Assembly (NCBI GenBank): GCA_039602395.1 | Contig: JBCNJP010000240.1 | Location: 1 to 64,000, forward strand | Direction: 5' to 3' | Origin: Deinandra increscens subsp. villosa | Taxonomy: Eukaryota; Streptophyta; Magnoliopsida; Asterales; Asteraceae | DNA length: 64,000 nucleotides | Shown here: one piece after another, positions 55,061 through 64,000 of the stretch | Layout of the letters: the number at the start of each line of letters is the position of its first letter | Numbering within the stretch: position 1 is the stretch's first letter | The notes under the pieces: generated by a model | The model's database searches: none | The model's input: only the letters and a program-made list of their open reading frames with translations | What the model was told of the DNA's origin: nothing | Position numbers and translations under genes: made by a program

Positions 55061-56039
55061 TCACACCCCCGACCGACAGTAGATTATATCAGGGCGCGAT
55101 CATTGTCCAGATACACACAACACTAAAATAATGTTGCGATATTCTTAGTCATCTTATTTCATAAATTATTAATTCATTACAATTGCAATTAAAACATCAA
55201 TGAAATACATTTATTTAGGTCACACTAAATCCGTAGCAATCCTGCAACATGTACAAAATAAGGTCAACTACGAATAGTTGGTCATAGGTTTGTACATACG
55301 ATCATAGTTTTGAACATGCGATTCAATATTTACCAATGGGCACAAGTATAGCAAAGAAGTATAGAATAAAAGCACATGGGGGTCGATGTAACTCAAGCCC
55401 TCAACATTTAGGCTTTCAATCACAAGGTGCCAACGCGAGGTAGGCGTAGGCCAAGTGGGTTGCCAAACCAACGGATCCATTATTGTAACCCCAACTCAAA
55501 TGAGTTAATGAGACACGTCTATGAATATGAACATACATGAGCAACAAATAAGAGCAATACACACAACCATAGTCAATAGATATGATCCAAACAAGTTCAC
55601 ATACAAGAGCGTATAGATCAAGCATAAAATACGCACGTGGTTTTAAATATAAATAGTTTAAGTACATGAGTTGATACGGTACATGTTGCACTCTAAAACT
55701 TAAAAGGAAAAGGGGCTATGATACTCACCTGATGAAGGAGATATGAATTGACTATGACACCATGAAACCGCACAATGAGGAAGATAGACTCCGAAAGTGA
55801 CCTTGACGACTAGATGAGATAGAGAAAAATAGATAAATCAATAAATGATTCGGATTTCATGACACAAACGACTCGATGACTCGTTGATGATTTGATGAGG
55901 TGTTAACGTACGGATTTATGATAGGTCCAAACCTAAACTAAGGGTAAGGTCAAAGGGTCCTAATTAAATAAATATTGAGGAAAGTCAAACCAAGTCAACA
56001 AAAGTCATCATGCATAATAACTTCCAATATTTCAACAAG

Positions 56040-57200
56040 GCAACTCTAAATAGATCTAGACATAATACGACATGAAATCTAAAGATCTAATTTTACACAA
56101 CATGAATCTACCCAAATCTTGGCATACATGGCATGGATCTAACTTTTACAGCAAGAGAATCAAGTTGAGTGATGAGAAGCATAGATCTAGCCCTAATTAT
56201 CATGCATGATGCAGATCTTATCATTTTTCAACATAAAAGTCTAAACTTGATGGATTTAACATATAGATCTAACCCTAGATGACATGCATATTGTAGATCC
56301 AAGCAATCCATAGCATAAAAACACAACCTTGATGATCATAGTACATATATCTAATCCTAGATGCGACATGCATGCAGTGGCGGACCTAGGCTTATGCCTA
56401 GGGGTTCGCCCGACACCCATGAAACTTTTTTGGCGGTGTAGCATTTTTCCGATTCTTTATGAACCGAACCCCAAGAAATTTGGTGACTGAACCCTATGAA
56501 ATTTTTACACCGACCCTCTACTCCCAAAAAAAAAAAAAATTAATTTGTAGTTTTAAAAATATGATTCAAGTTTTCAACACTAATTAGCCCAATAATATTT
56601 ATGGTCTTAACCGAATTACCTAAACCCAATTACCAAACTCAATTATACATACCCAATTAATTATAATATACCTAAAACTAAAAAACTTGCCCAGAAAATA
56701 TGGAAGGTCATCCATTCCGTAGGTGAGCATGACAATCACCGAATCACGTAGGAGGGCAGAGAGCGACGGAGGTCACAAAATAAGTAGCGATCGACTGAAG
56801 ATCCGGTGATGCGGTGACTGGATGACGTACAATATCACTTTTGTTATGCGTTTTTATATTTTAAGTTGGTTTTTTTGTTATGTAACATGACCTGACCCGA
56901 TCCGAATAGAACCGGTCTAAAAAAATTTGTATATAGGGCTGAACGATCGAACGAAGAAAATTTCCGAACCCCATTAAAAAATTCCTGAGTTCGCCACTGC
57001 GTGCATGTTATAGATCTAAGCATTTCATGACATAAAAATGTAAACTTGATGATCAAATCACATGGATCTAACCCTAGATAGCATGCATGTAGAAGATCTA
57101 AACATTTCATGGCATAACAATACAATATTGGATAAATAAACCCTAGATCTATGACATAATTACATGAAATCCATAGATCTAACCTAGGTTCATAATAAAG
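56040..57200. repeat. Degenerate GATCTAACCCTAGAT repeats
   Basis: Units of roughly 65-80 bp share TAGATCTAA, CCCTAGAT..CATGCATG and a CATTTCATGGCATAA stretch. They are split in two by the hAT element. Confidence 0.6.
56375..56999. mobile_element. Non-autonomous hAT element, 625 bp
   Basis: Ends CAGTGGCGGACCTAGG and CCTGAGTTCGCCACTG form inverted repeats of the hAT type. The 8-bp flanks CATGCATG (56367-56374) and CGTGCATG (57000-57007) match at seven positions, as expected for a slightly aged hAT target duplication. No transposase. Confidence 0.88.
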
Positions 57201-57239
57201 TTCCAATATTTAATAAGAAAACCAATGATCTAGAGATTA

Positions 57240-57659
57240 TCAACATTCATCATGAAGATTTAATTCTAATACATCTAGCAGTGAGATTCTCTTAATAGCT
57301 AGCATATGTGACTCCTTTGGTGAGGACTGATATCTAGCACATAAGCAAACACTGAACATGATGTCAGGTCTGCTAGCAGTGAGATACATCAGTGAGCCTA
57401 TCATTGCTCTGTACAAGTGCACATCCACTAGCTTGCCACTTAAGTCATTGGTTAACTTGTGGGAAGTGGATATAGGAGTTTTTGCACTTGAGCAGGCTTG
57501 CATGTCAAATCTTTTCAGCATGTCTTGGATGTACTTTGATTGATTCAAAAAGATTCCATCTGCAGTTTGCTTCACTTGTAGTCCTAAGAAGAATATTAAT
57601 TCTCCCATAGAACTCATATCAAATTTGGACTGCATCAAAGTTTCAAACTCCTTGCACAA
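57240..57659 (-). pseudogene. Sirevirus RT end
   Basis: Encodes KFDMSSMGELIFFLGLQVKQ, SKYIQDMLKRFDM and YRAMIGSLMYLTASRPDI, the conserved end of Copia RVT_2, and ARYQSSPKESH, after which the known order should continue into RNase H. Instead it passes into unrelated residues and stops at 57240. It joins the upstream RT in a different frame because of the break at the active site. RNase H cannot be made. Confidence 0.85.
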
Positions 57660-57666
57660 AACAGTG

Positions 57667-59631
57667 TTAGATGAACCAAAAATAATATATATCTACATAG
57701 ATTTGTACCATCAACATCTCCTTACCAACCGTTTTAACAAAAAGTGTTTTGTCAATGGCCCCTCTCCTGTAGCCATTCTCTAGAAGATAGTTAGAAAGAG
57801 TTTCATACCAGGTTCTAGGTGCTTGTTTGAGACCATACAAAGCTTTGATTAGCTTGCACACCTTGTTAGGATGGTGAGGGTCCTCAAAACCAGGAGGTTG
57901 GTTGACATATACTTCTTGTTCCAGCAGGCCATACAGGAAGGAAATTTTGACATCCATCTGAAATACTTGGAAGTCTTTGAAGGCAGCATAGGCTAAGAAG
58001 ATTCTGATAGCTTCCAATCTAGCCACTGGTGCAAACACTTCATCATAATCAATTCCTTCTTCCTGTACATAGCCTTGCACTACCAGTCTTTCTTTGTTCT
58101 TGATAAAAATTCCCCTGTCATCTTTCTTATTTCTGAATACCCACTTTGTGCCAATTGGTTCTGCTCCATCAGGCAGATCTACCAATTCCCAAACTTTCTG
58201 CTTGTTAATCTGAAATAACTCTTCCTGCATTGCCTCGACCCAACTGTTGTCTTCCAAGGCATCTGTTACCTTCTTGGGCACTTCTTGAGACAAAAATGCA
58301 GCATGCAAACAAATGATTGCATTAGTAGATCTACTCCTTGTCAAGACAGGTGCTGACACTTCTCCAATAATGTTTCTCACTGGGTGATTTCTGTTGATTC
58401 TTCTGTCTAGAAACATAGGGAACTCATGGCTTCTTCCATTTGAGGGTATATTGAGCTGAGGAAGTCTGTAATCAAGCTCAATATCAACAATTTGTGAAAC
58501 AGGATTTGAACTTTCAACTGTATTGTGGGAACTATCTTCTGAAATGTGGGTCAGATGCTCGAAACTGAATTCATCATTTGAATTTTCAGGTTCAGTTGAT
58601 CCGGAATCATTGTTCTCAACAGTTTCTGAAATAAAGTTTTCCGGTTGAACTTGATCTGGAGAAATTTTCGTTTGAACGCCAGCCGGAGAAATTTCCGTTT
58701 GAACTTCGACCGGAACAATTTCTTCTTCAATTTGAATTATTTCAGAAGGTTTCTTTCCATTTCCTGGCAAGATAGGTTTGATGCTCATTGAAGAGAAGAA
58801 GTTTTGCTTCTCAGTTCCAGCAGTGTTGCTCTTCCAATGTTCATCAGCAGACCTATAAAAGTTATTTTCCTGCACTAAAGATCTCACAGGCTTATCAACA
58901 GTTATGTTGAAAGCAGTGGTTAGTGCGTGAATATCAAATAACCAAGTGGGTTGAGACTCAAAATTGTTGGTAGATTTTTCATTAAAAGAGACATTTATAG
59001 TTTCCTCAACAATTTTGGTTCTCTTGTTGTACACTCTGTATGCTTTTGACACACCTGAGTATCCAACAAAATATCCCTCATCTGCCTTTTCAGCAAATTT
59101 GGGCAATGACTCATTGGTTATTAATATTGTAACAAGACAACCAAATGGCTTAAAGAAGTAAATGTTTGGCTTTCTTTTTCTCCAAAGCTCATAGGGTGTC
59201 TTGTTTTTGCCTTTGACAATTAAAATCCTGTTTTGGACATAACAGTCAGTGTTCACTGCTTCTGCCCAAAATATCACAGGGAGCTTGGAGTCTGCTAACA
59301 TGGATCTAGCAGCTTCAATCAATGTCCTATTTCTCCTTTCAGCAACACCGTTTTGCTGTGGAGTTCTAGGAGCACTGAATTGTCTCACAGTTCCCTTCTC
59401 CTCACAAAATGTATTCAAAACATGATTTTTGAACTCTGTGCCATTGTCACACCTAATTGTTTTGACTTTAAGATTGGATTGATTTTCTAAACTTGTCACA
59501 AGTGTTTTCAACAATTCAGCAGTTTCATCTTTTGTTTTAAGAAAGAAAACCCAAGTGTATCTTGAAAAATCATCAATTATAACAAAACAGTATGACCTTT
59601 TCCCTAAACTCATTACTAGTTGGACCAACAA
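57667..59631 (-). pseudogene. Sirevirus integrase core, linker and RT
   Basis: Integrase parts DDFSRYTWVFFLKTKDE, IRCDNGTEFKNH and TPQQNGVAERRNRTLIEAARS supply the second Asp and the Glu of the DDE triad. The C-terminal region PFGCLVTILI..GYFVGYS follows. A ~200-residue linker contains repeated VQTEISP/VQTKISP/VQPENF units. RT follows with WELVDLPDGAEPIGTKWVF and MDVKISFLYGLLEQEVYV, where related proteins usually have AFL after the Asp-Val-Lys. At the active site YVD is followed by a two-base insertion that shifts the frame (57676-57700), so the second Asp of YVDD is lost and a stop follows within eight codons. The RT is dead. Confidence 0.88.
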
Positions 59632-60274
59632 GATACATGTGCAACAGTTCTAGAGGTTTTGAAATAGAGGATTCAACTTTTGGCTTAAAAGAGGTTCTGT
59701 GTTGCTTGCCCTTGAGACATGGCACACAATTTTCAGAACATGCAAAATGCTTGTTAGGAAGACCCTTAACCAAGCCAAGATTCACAATTCTGTTCATGTT
59801 TTTGTAGTTCACATGACCTAACCTCCTATGCCACAGATCACTTTCATCAACAGAGGCTTTGGATACAAAGCAGGCAGTGCCACATGAGGGTGTAGCAACT
59901 GACATATCCAAAATGTATAATCCATCTCTCCTGGGTGCCTTAAGCATTATTAGTTCATCAGGAATTTTGACACCAGGTTTGAGGATTATGGCCTCTTTCT
60001 CATTTAACATTAAATTCAATTTCTTGTCACACATTTGTGAGACACTAAGCAAGTTGAAATTCAATGTATCAACAAAATTGACTCTGTCAAATTTTACCAG
60101 TCCATTTGTCACATCACCTTGTGCTGTGATATGGCCTTTTGTGCTTCCAAAGGCAACTGGTCCTCCATTGATTCTTTTTGTATTTTCCAGAATTTGCTTA
60201 TTCCCTGTCATGTGGCAAGTGCATCCACTATCAACTACCCATAGGCTATTTTGGCCTTTATTTTGCACCTGCAC
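59573..60274 (-). pseudogene. Sirevirus protease and integrase N-terminus
   Basis: Starts in the protease region: LWVVDSGCTCHMTGNK carries the DSG active-site motif, and LNFNLLSVSQMCDK is the usual following Copia phrase. The gag_pre-integrase zinc region is LWHRRLGHVNYKNMNRI .. CVPCLKGKQHRTSF. The integrase core opens with LELLHMYLVGPT; the standard motif has Asp where Tyr stands here, so the first catalytic residue of DDE is lost. The frame leaves the integrase at about 59580, and 59631-57667 continues it in another frame. Confidence 0.85.
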
Positions 60275-60428
60275 ATATCAGAAATGATTAATTTCTATAG
60301 GGGACCCATGCCTGAGTGGTCTTGGGTCTGCCATAAGCATCATTATACTTATACTCCTTGAGTACTAAAGTATTTAAAACTGGAGCTTCATTAAGCAGAT
60401 CATCATTATCAAAACTGAAGTTCTCATA

Positions 60429-60996
60429 TTAAGTACTTGTTTGACTGAATCCTTCACCTTTGGTGTTTTTCCTTTCAGCAATTTTTCTTTCCCTGTACTC
60501 CTTAAATTTTCTTTGCTTGTTGGTTATTTTCTTTGGTTTTTCATTTCCTTGGTTAACCAACTTAGTTCTTTCAGGAGATTTTGAAAATCTTTGAGGAAAG
60601 TGTTTGTTTTGATTTGAACTCTCCCCCCTGAGGTGGAACACAGTAACTTCCACTTGAACTAGTAGCAAAAACAATTTCAGGTTGGTAAGAATTTTTGCTT
60701 CTTGAAATTTTTTCTCTGGAGGAGGTCTTTCCTCTAGAGGGATTTCTTCTTCCTTGAGCTTCAAAATGCTCAAACCCATCAGCAAAGTGTACATGTGGTC
60801 TCTGCTTTGGAGCAGTAGCTGATCTGGGTTGAATTTTGTTTTCTGGTTGAACTTGAGTTCGAGCAAAATAATGTTCCGCTTGAAATTCAGCCGGAAAACG
60901 ATTTTGCCTTAAAACAGAGAAACTTCCATTTTTATCAGTACCAATTAAGACCCTGTTGGATTCAGATCCAAAATGCTTCATTTTGTGGCTTTTCAT
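60429..60996 (-). pseudogene. Sirevirus gag-protease linker, two frames
   Basis: Two overlapping frames carry parts of one basic, Gln/Pro-rich region: FQAEHYFARTQVQPENKIQP in the first, and LVNQGNEKPKKITNKQRKFK and EYRERKIAERKNTKGEGFS in the second. No catalytic domain is expected here. The crossing of frames near 60600 marks a frameshift. Confidence 0.6.
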
Positions 60997-61094
60997 AGGT
61001 GAATTCTTCCTGTGAGTTTCTTTTGAAAATTAGCTTTTGGTTGCAAAACAGGTTTTGGTTTCAAAAATGGTTTAACTTTACTCATTGGATTAAA

Positions 61095-61952
61095 CTAGCA
61101 TACAGCAGCTAGGTGGCCTTGTTCGCCACAACACATGCATTCAACAACTTTAGATTCAAATTTTCTGGGAGACTCAACTTTGGTTACTTGGTTGAAATCT
61201 AGTTGACCAAGCCTTTGAGTTTGACTTCCGTTTGGTTGCTCAGGTTGCTTTCCTCCAACTTTTGAATCCTTGGGTTCATAAACAGTTGGTGGAGGAACAA
61301 CAATTGATGGTTTCAACATGTTTGATTGGTCAGCTGAAGCAGATGTGCTTGCAACAGTGACTTCAGTTTTCTTAGACTCAACAGTGTTTTCAGAACTTAA
61401 CTGTGATGAAATGTCATCAACAGTGAGACTAACTTTGCATTCAGATTTTAAAGCATCAATTGGTTTGATTACAGGTGAGTATTCAATTGGTGGTTCAACA
61501 CAGTTATACCCAACACCTGCTTTACCATACATCCCTCCCATCCACAGTTTCTCAGCCTTTTTGTTTGCTGCTTGGAATTTATCACAAGTAAACAAAGCAT
61601 CTTTCTGCTTGATCTCAAGAACATCAACCTCAGCCTTAGCATCTTTGGTTTCGTTTCTTGATTTCTCCAGCTTTGAGAGCAAGTCATCAAGCTGTGTTTC
61701 AAGCACTGAGTTGGTTTGTTTTAATTGTTCATATTCTTTGGTTAAATTTTCAATTTTTGAAATGTATGATGATTCATTTTTCTTGAAACATTCCTTTAAC
61801 TCATTTAGGTTTGAAACTTCATCAATCAAATCAGTGTTGTGATTTCGATACTTTACCACTTGTTCTATGCAGGCAAGGCTGCATAGGTTTTCTAAGACTT
61901 TCTCAGGGATAGAGTTTACCTGATCTGAGGTGGAGTCTTGTTTGGCCATCAA
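61095..61952 (-). pseudogene. Sirevirus gag: coiled coil and second CCHC knuckle
   Basis: A heptad-rich stretch (LKECFKKNESSYISKIENL .. LKQTNSVLETQLDDLLSKLE) forms a coiled coil at about residues 50-125. A Ser/Thr/Val-rich region and the knuckle CMCCGEQGHLAAVC at the end follow. The same order (knuckle, coiled coil, second knuckle) is found in the gag-only element at 15283, supporting a helper/parasite relation at family level. Confidence 0.8.
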
Positions 61953-61994
61953 AGCATGGTTGATAGGCTCAAACTCAGCAACGAAATCTTCCCA

Positions 61995-62354
61995 TTAAAC
62001 ACATGAGGTTTGATTTGCAACAGCAGCTACCACATTCTGGTGGTTTTGACTTCCGGTTGGCTTTGGTGAGGTGGGGTGAGAACCTGAGTTGTTATCAAAA
62101 TTGTTGTTGTTAGAGTTGCTTCCTCCTTGATTTTTCACTTGGACATGACTCTGATTCTGTCCTTCTCTTCTTGGTTGAGAGCACTCCCTTGCAAAGTGAC
62201 CAAGTTGGTGACAGTTATAGCACTTCACCTTGCTTTTATCAAGGCCCATGTGAGCACCTTTTGCTCCCTTGTAGGTTCTACCAGTTCTTTTGTAAAACCT
62301 TTGAGCTCTGACAGATACCATAGAAAGTTGGGTCATTATGTCCATTTCCTCCAA
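61995..62354 (-). pseudogene. Sirevirus gag: first CCHC knuckle
   Basis: Encodes MDIMTQLSMVSVRAQRFYKR, then KSKVKCYNCHQLGHFARECS, a canonical CCHC RNA-binding knuckle, and an Asn/Gln/Ser-rich tail. It ends at a stop at 61995 just before the next gag segment. 62360-62640 carries more gag in broken frames. Confidence 0.8.
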
Positions 62355-62640
62355 ATCATCAGCACCTATACACTCAAGATCTTCAGGTATGAAGCCTTGG
62401 TAAGAGTCAGTTGCTATATGAGCATTGTGAGAGTTTTCAAACGTGTTTGAAAAACTTTCTTGACACCTTGGTGTCTCAGGGAAACTAACAATAGGTGACT
62501 GATATGATGATGAGTTTGAAGACCTTTGACTGTTAAAATCAGTAGTTACTAGTGCAGATAAAAACAGCTAAGTTGACTCAGAAGATGAGTTTTGTTTAAG
62601 ATCTAGTTCCATTTCATAGGCACTGAGTATGCCATGAAGT

Positions 62641-63255
62641 TCACTGAGTCTCATCTTTTTCAAGTTTTTGCATTCCCTGATGCACTGTGTAAACTTTCCA
62701 CACAGAAGGCAGGGAACGTAGGAACTTTCTGTTAACATCTACCTGGTCTAGTTTTACATCTACCTTTTGGAGTTCATCAAGCAAAGAAACAAATCTTAAG
62801 TACTGGTTTGTCATTGTTTCACCAGATTTGAAAGTAAAGTTTTCATACTTCTGTTTTAAGACATCTTTCTTGTTTTCTTTTACTTCACTGGTTCCTTCAT
62901 ACATTTCACTTAAGGCATTCCACAGGTCAAATTCAATTTTATATCCTTTAAACCCACTTAAAATGGAATTAGGAAGTGCAGCCTGTAGAGTCCAATATGC
63001 CTTATGGTCAAATTCGAGAGCAGTGTAGTCAGATTCAACATATTTATCTAGTGGCTTAGGTATTTTGACTTCTGCATCATCAGCAGATGAAACCATGGGT
63101 GAGTAAGGTCCTTCAGTGAAAGATTTCCAAATACGACGGTCCAGAATCCTAACAAAACCTTCCATCCTGAGTTTCCAGGTACCAAAGTCATCAGGAGTGA
63201 ACATTGGTGGTTTGTTAGAAGAACCATTTGGACAACTTAAACTAAAATCACTCAT
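62641..63255 (-). pseudogene. Sirevirus gag N-terminal domain
   Basis: ATG at 63255, 98 bp after the primer site, starts MSDFSLSCPNGSSNKPPMF. The UBN2/DUF4219-type domain follows: FGTWKLRMEGFVRILDRRIW, ALEFDHKAYWTLQAALPNSI, LWNALSEMYEGTSEV, YLRFVSLLDELQKVDV and FLRSLPSVWKVYT. The frame ends after KLEKDETQ at 62641, where the rest of gag lies in other frames. Gag would form the particle. Confidence 0.85.
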
Positions 63256-63353
63256 TTTAAAAAGCTTTTGAAAGAAGAAATAGCAAAGCTTGTAAAGTAA
63301 GCAAGTAAAGTATCAACTTTGAAGCACTGAAAGTCTTCAAAGTGAGAGCCAAC

Positions 63354-63365
63354 GCTCTGATACCA
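63354..63365 (-). other. Primer binding site of Sirevirus copy
   Basis: Minus strand TGGTATCAGAGC, exact tRNA-iMet type, 2 bp from the LTR end at 63368. Confidence 0.9.
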
Positions 63366-63367
63366 CT

Positions 63368-63955
63368 TGTAGGATCGTTATTAGTTAGAGTTAAACTAAA
63401 ACAAAGCCCTTTACTTGCAAATATAACCCTGCGGAATTAAAGTTATATTTCACTTTACTTAAGCGATATTTAGTTCTTGTGTATAATGTAAATGCTTGAT
63501 TTGCAGAAAGATAGTAACAACAAAGTATCAAATACTCGGCACTATTTGCATTAACTCAAAGCTACACTATTACAAGTTGTTCAAGAACAGAAGATGTTCG
63601 TGATGTGTACTGAGAGCTAACTATGCTATATATAGTGCTGATGAGATCAATGACAGCCATTGATCTCATGCGATCTAATCTAGACCGTAAACTAAATAGT
63701 CAAATACAAACTACCAAAAGAATAAACATCGGCAATTGGAATATCTTGCGTGTTTACAGCAACATACTACTTTAGGAGAGCGGCTTGAATCAGATATAGA
63801 AGCATACGAGAAGCTTTTGCAGGATTGGACTTGCTGAAAAGACATCTCAGGAAAAGTCCGGTTAAACTCTTTATCTGGTGGATAAATGAGTTCACCCGGA
63901 ATATTCGCTAAAAGACAAAACTACTTCTTTCCGCTTGAACTGCCAGTTCCGCTTG
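63368..63955 (-). repeat. 5' LTR of Sirevirus copy (3' part)
   Basis: Ends CCTACA on the minus strand, with a TATA box (GCACTATATATAGC) near 63629-63642. U3 toward the right edge carries TTCAAGCGGAA twice and GTTTAACCGGA. The start lies beyond the window in the N run. Confidence 0.8.
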
Positions 63956-64000
63956 NNNNNNNNNNNNNNNNNNNNNNNNNNNNNNNNNNNNNNNNNNNNN
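63956..64000. other. Assembly gap at window edge
   Basis: 45 N up to the end of the window. Confidence 0.95.

Larger units (their letters stand above)
55061..57235 (-). repeat. Gypsy-type LTR, minus strand, interrupted by hAT
   Basis: The plus strand starts TGTCACACCCCCGACC, the complement of the GGGTGTGACA end of Gypsy LTRs here. A block CCTGCAACATGTACAAAATA near 55240 is the complement of one near the 3' end of the LARD LTR (52655). From 56040 to 57200, outside the hAT element, degenerate repeats of GATCTAACCCTAGAT, CATGCATG and CATTTCATGGCATAA recur. No primer site lies to the left, so it is solo or truncated. Its other end was not found before the Sirevirus begins. Confidence 0.5.
57240..63955 (-). 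mobile_element. Sirevirus-type Copia element, 3'-truncated and decayed
   Basis: Read on the minus strand: LTR (from beyond the window to 63368), primer site (63354-63365), a leader of only about 100 bp, gag (63255 on), protease and integrase (60274-59573), integrase core and RT (59631-57667), and the RT end (57659-57240). RNase H, the 3' non-coding part and the 3' LTR are missing. Long gag with two CCHC knuckles and a coiled coil, and typical Copia RVT_2 wording, fit Sireviruses. Confidence 0.85.

Overview
The window is plant nuclear DNA, almost certainly from a eudicot. The abundance of Sirevirus-like Copia elements and large-LTR chromovirus-like Gypsy elements would fit Asteraceae, but that is inference and no species can be named. 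It is AT-rich intergenic DNA built from nested transposable elements. I found no intact host gene. The only recognisable host-gene sequence is a broken two-exon piece of a Gfo/Idh/MocA-type oxidoreductase (6329-6667). Two runs of N (43685-44184, exactly 500; 63956-64000) mark assembly gaps.

Layout. 1-1459: leader, primer site and LTR of a minus-strand retrotransposon, with two short-motif arrays in the leader. 3097-3988: a deleted PIF/Harbinger element with TAA target duplication. 6329-6667: the oxidoreductase pseudogene. 7098-11767: a nearly complete young Copia element whose LTRs start and end with TA. 11906-28945: a chromovirus-like Gypsy element with a ~3.4 kb 5' LTR. That LTR is split by a complete gag-only Sirevirus-like element (14431-20494, TSD TCATT). 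The Gypsy interior keeps only a damaged RT/RNase H, and its 3' LTR carries a Tourist-like MITE and then breaks off. 25551-33154: a field of (TA)n tracts with several MITE families sitting inside them, plus a cluster of palindromic ACATATGT motifs. 34470-35918: a decayed ORF, polypurine tract and 442-bp LTR. 37900-41154: a Sirevirus-like LTR flanked by a PPT on one side and a PBS on the other, with TTGACCGTATA arrays. 43077-43684: a second Harbinger copy running into the gap. 44185-52901: a LARD-like element (2.78-kb LTR, 4.2-kb non-coding interior with 62-bp repeats) whose LTR carries a tRNA-like pol III promoter. 53867-54110: a third Harbinger ORF2 tail. 55061-57235: a minus-strand Gypsy-type LTR with a 625-bp hAT element inside it. 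57240-63955: a decayed minus-strand Sirevirus, truncated at its 3' end.

Nothing here works as a gene network. Autonomous elements supply, or once supplied, the enzymes (Copia pol, Sirevirus pol, Gypsy RT). Non-autonomous ones (gag-only, LARD, MITEs, hAT and Harbinger derivatives) would need them in trans. The most unusual recurring signals are (i) family-specific short-motif arrays in the LTR and/or beside the primer site of several LTR families, (ii) unrelated MITEs that share an AGGGTNAGG-type end and sit in TA microsatellites, (iii) a gag-only LTR element with two zinc knuckles, and (iv) a tRNA-like pol III unit within an LTR. All calls were made by eye; identities and counts are approximate.
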